A DNA stretch of 7,600 nucleotides, from contig JAJYGO010000149.1 in the NCBI GenBank assembly GCA_021785115.1, positions 1 to 7,600 of the forward strand, read 5' to 3'. Position 1 is the stretch's first letter. Every line of letters begins with the position of its first letter. Positions 6,871 to 7,600 of this stretch are shown here, piece by piece. Made by a program: the position numbers and the translations under genes. This DNA is from Chloroflexota bacterium. GTDB lineage: Bacteria > Chloroflexota > Limnocylindria > Limnocylindrales > CSP1-4. Below the pieces are notes generated by a model that was not told the origin of the DNA, ran no database searches, and saw only the letters and a list, made by a program, of their open reading frames with translations.

Positions 6871-7404
6871 TCACGAACCGACCGGGAAGGTGAGGTACTT
6901 GACGAGGTAGATGCCCATCACCGCGATCACGGCGATCCATCCGAACGCGACGGCGGTCAGCGAGAGCACCGCGACGCGCACGTCGCGGCTCTCCACCACC
7001 CGCTCGCGGTAGCTCCAGATGAGCACCGTGACCATGGCGATAATGCCGGGCACGATCAGCGAGACGTGCTCCATGATGTCGAAGAGGAGCGGACCCGCGA
7101 AGTTGCCGAGCGAGTCGGTGGTGACCTTGAGTGTGCTCGTGCTGAAGCTGTTGGCCGTGGTCAGGTTGAAGGCGGCCGGGGTACCGAAGTTGATGTCGGG
7201 GATGATCCCCGTGATCACCACCAGCACGGCGAGCACGAGGGCGGCGGCCGAGCCGATGCGCATGTGCAGTAGGGCGTGGTGGGAGGGCTCGGTGGTGAAG
7301 AAGACCGAGCCGAAGACGTAGTCGGCGATCGCCAGCACCAGCGTGATCGAGAGAATGTGGTGGATCGACAACAGGAACGTGTTGGGACCCAGGCCGAGGA
7401 TCAC
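6871..7404 (-). CDS. Four-helix, His-rich integral membrane protein, function unknown
   Basis: 177 residues from a GTG at 7404, supported by a near-perfect GGAGGT six bases upstream. Upstream in-frame codons back to a TTG at 7458 have no such site. Four hydrophobic segments are clear at about 10-36, 50-68, 106-130 and 146-169, with the long loop (69-105) rich in Thr, Ser and Asn. His15-His16 sit inside the first segment, His42, His43 and His47 between the first and second, and Glu112-His113 in the third. Paired membrane histidines can bind heme or metal, and the operon also holds a hemerythrin-like gene, so a redox or gas/metal-related role is a fair guess but unproven. I recognise no named family. 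First gene of the minus-strand operon. Confidence 0.8.
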   Translation of the reverse strand: MILGLGPNTFLLSIHHILSITLVLAIADYVFGSVFFTTEPSHHALLHMRIGSAAALVLAVLVVITGIIPDINFGTPAAFNLTTANSFSTSTLKVTTDSLGNFAGPLLFDIMEHVSLIVPGIIAMVTVLIWSYRERVVESRDVRVAVLSLTAVAFGWIAVIAVMGIYLVKYLTFPVGS

Positions 7405-7410
7405 TACCGC

Positions 7411-7416
7411 ACCTCC
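7411..7416 (-). promoter_or_regulatory. Shine-Dalgarno site GGAGGT
   Basis: GGAGGT on the minus strand, six bases before the GTG at 7404; close to the ideal anti-16S match and the reason for choosing that start. Confidence 0.75.
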
Positions 7417-7493
7417 GAGTTCAAGCCAGCTGGCGCTGCACACCGCGCCCCGTCCCAATCGTGCGGCGGCGCACGGGGTGTGTCATCGCGAAG

Positions 7494-7536
7494 ACCCGCC
7501 GACCTGCGTGCGGGATCCCGCCGCGAATCGGCGGGT
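7494..7536. repeat. Overlapping inverted repeats upstream of the operon
   Basis: ACCCGCCGA (7494-7502) is the exact reverse complement of TCGGCGGGT (7528-7536). Inside that pair lies the 12-base palindrome GCGGGATCCCGC (7509-7520). A third option, CCCGCCG (7517-7523) with CGGCGGG (7529-7535) around a 5-base loop, shares its right arm with the outer pair. The structures are mutually exclusive in part, as in attenuators or operators, and lie between two divergent starts. Confidence 0.45.
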
Positions 7537-7566
7537 TCCACGGTCCGAAGCGCCCAAGGGCGCTGC

Positions 7567-7572
7567 TAGACT
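7567..7572 (+). promoter_or_regulatory. Candidate -10 box TAGACT
   Basis: TAGACT fits the TAnnnT -10 pattern common in high-GC bacteria and lies 19 bases before the ATG at 7592, a normal distance for a short leader. No good -35 box is seen 16-18 bases upstream. Confidence 0.4.
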
Positions 7573-7591
7573 CGCCCGACGAGGCGAGGCG

Positions 7592-7600
7592 ATGACGCAA
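7592..7600 (+). CDS. Start of a gene cut by the window edge
   Basis: ATG ACG CAA at the right edge, preceded by a purine-rich GAGGCGAGGCG that can serve as a ribosome site and by the TAGACT box. Only three codons are visible, so nothing can be said of the product. It would be divergent from the membrane-protein operon. Confidence 0.35.

Noticed and set aside
7419..7427. Second copy of GTTCAAGCC as a partner att site
   Set aside because: Only nine bases match the tRNA-like fragment and no acceptor sequence follows; it lies just upstream of a start codon and is likely chance.
1..7600. CRISPR array, rRNA or intact insertion sequence
   Set aside because: No regularly spaced repeats, no rRNA-like conserved segments and no transposase motifs were seen on either strand.

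Overview
This is a GC-rich (about 70%) bacterial window with strongly G/C third codon positions and GTG starts for several genes. Actinomycetota or a high-GC Chloroflexota lineage is likely, but nothing here fixes the phylum. The genes are sparse and uneven: one large intact gene, a few small ones, several decayed stretches, and a membrane-protein operon at the right end.

Left part (1-1339): no convincing intact gene. A C-terminal gene fragment lies at 646-927. At 1231-1256 (minus strand) there is a sequence that looks exactly like the 3' end of a tRNA gene, probably tRNA-Pro: T-loop, acceptor strand and CCA. The rest of the cloverleaf is missing, which is the usual look of an integration scar (att site).

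Central part (1340-5383): a probable restriction-modification or defence island. A shikimate-kinase-like P-loop protein (1340-1822) and a small stand-alone PD-(D/E)XK nuclease-like protein (1949-2440) are on the minus strand. Divergent from them is a 924-residue MmeI-type fusion (2609-5383) combining nuclease, gamma-class N6-adenine methyltransferase and target recognition domain. The fusion's nuclease motif appears to have lost its catalytic aspartate (Asn63 in place of Asp), while the Glu-x-Lys half and the methyltransferase motifs are intact. This suggests an enzyme that methylates but may not cut, sitting next to a separate nuclease with a complete motif set. This is the most interesting reading of the window and it is partly inference.

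Right part (5384-7600): about 500 bases without a confident gene, then a minus-strand operon. In transcription order it holds a four-helix membrane protein (177 aa), a three-helix membrane protein (141 aa) and a hemerythrin-like four-helix-bundle gene broken by an apparent one-base deletion. Upstream of the operon are overlapping inverted repeats. At the extreme right edge a plus-strand gene seems to begin, with a TAGACT-like -10 box and an ATG at 7592.
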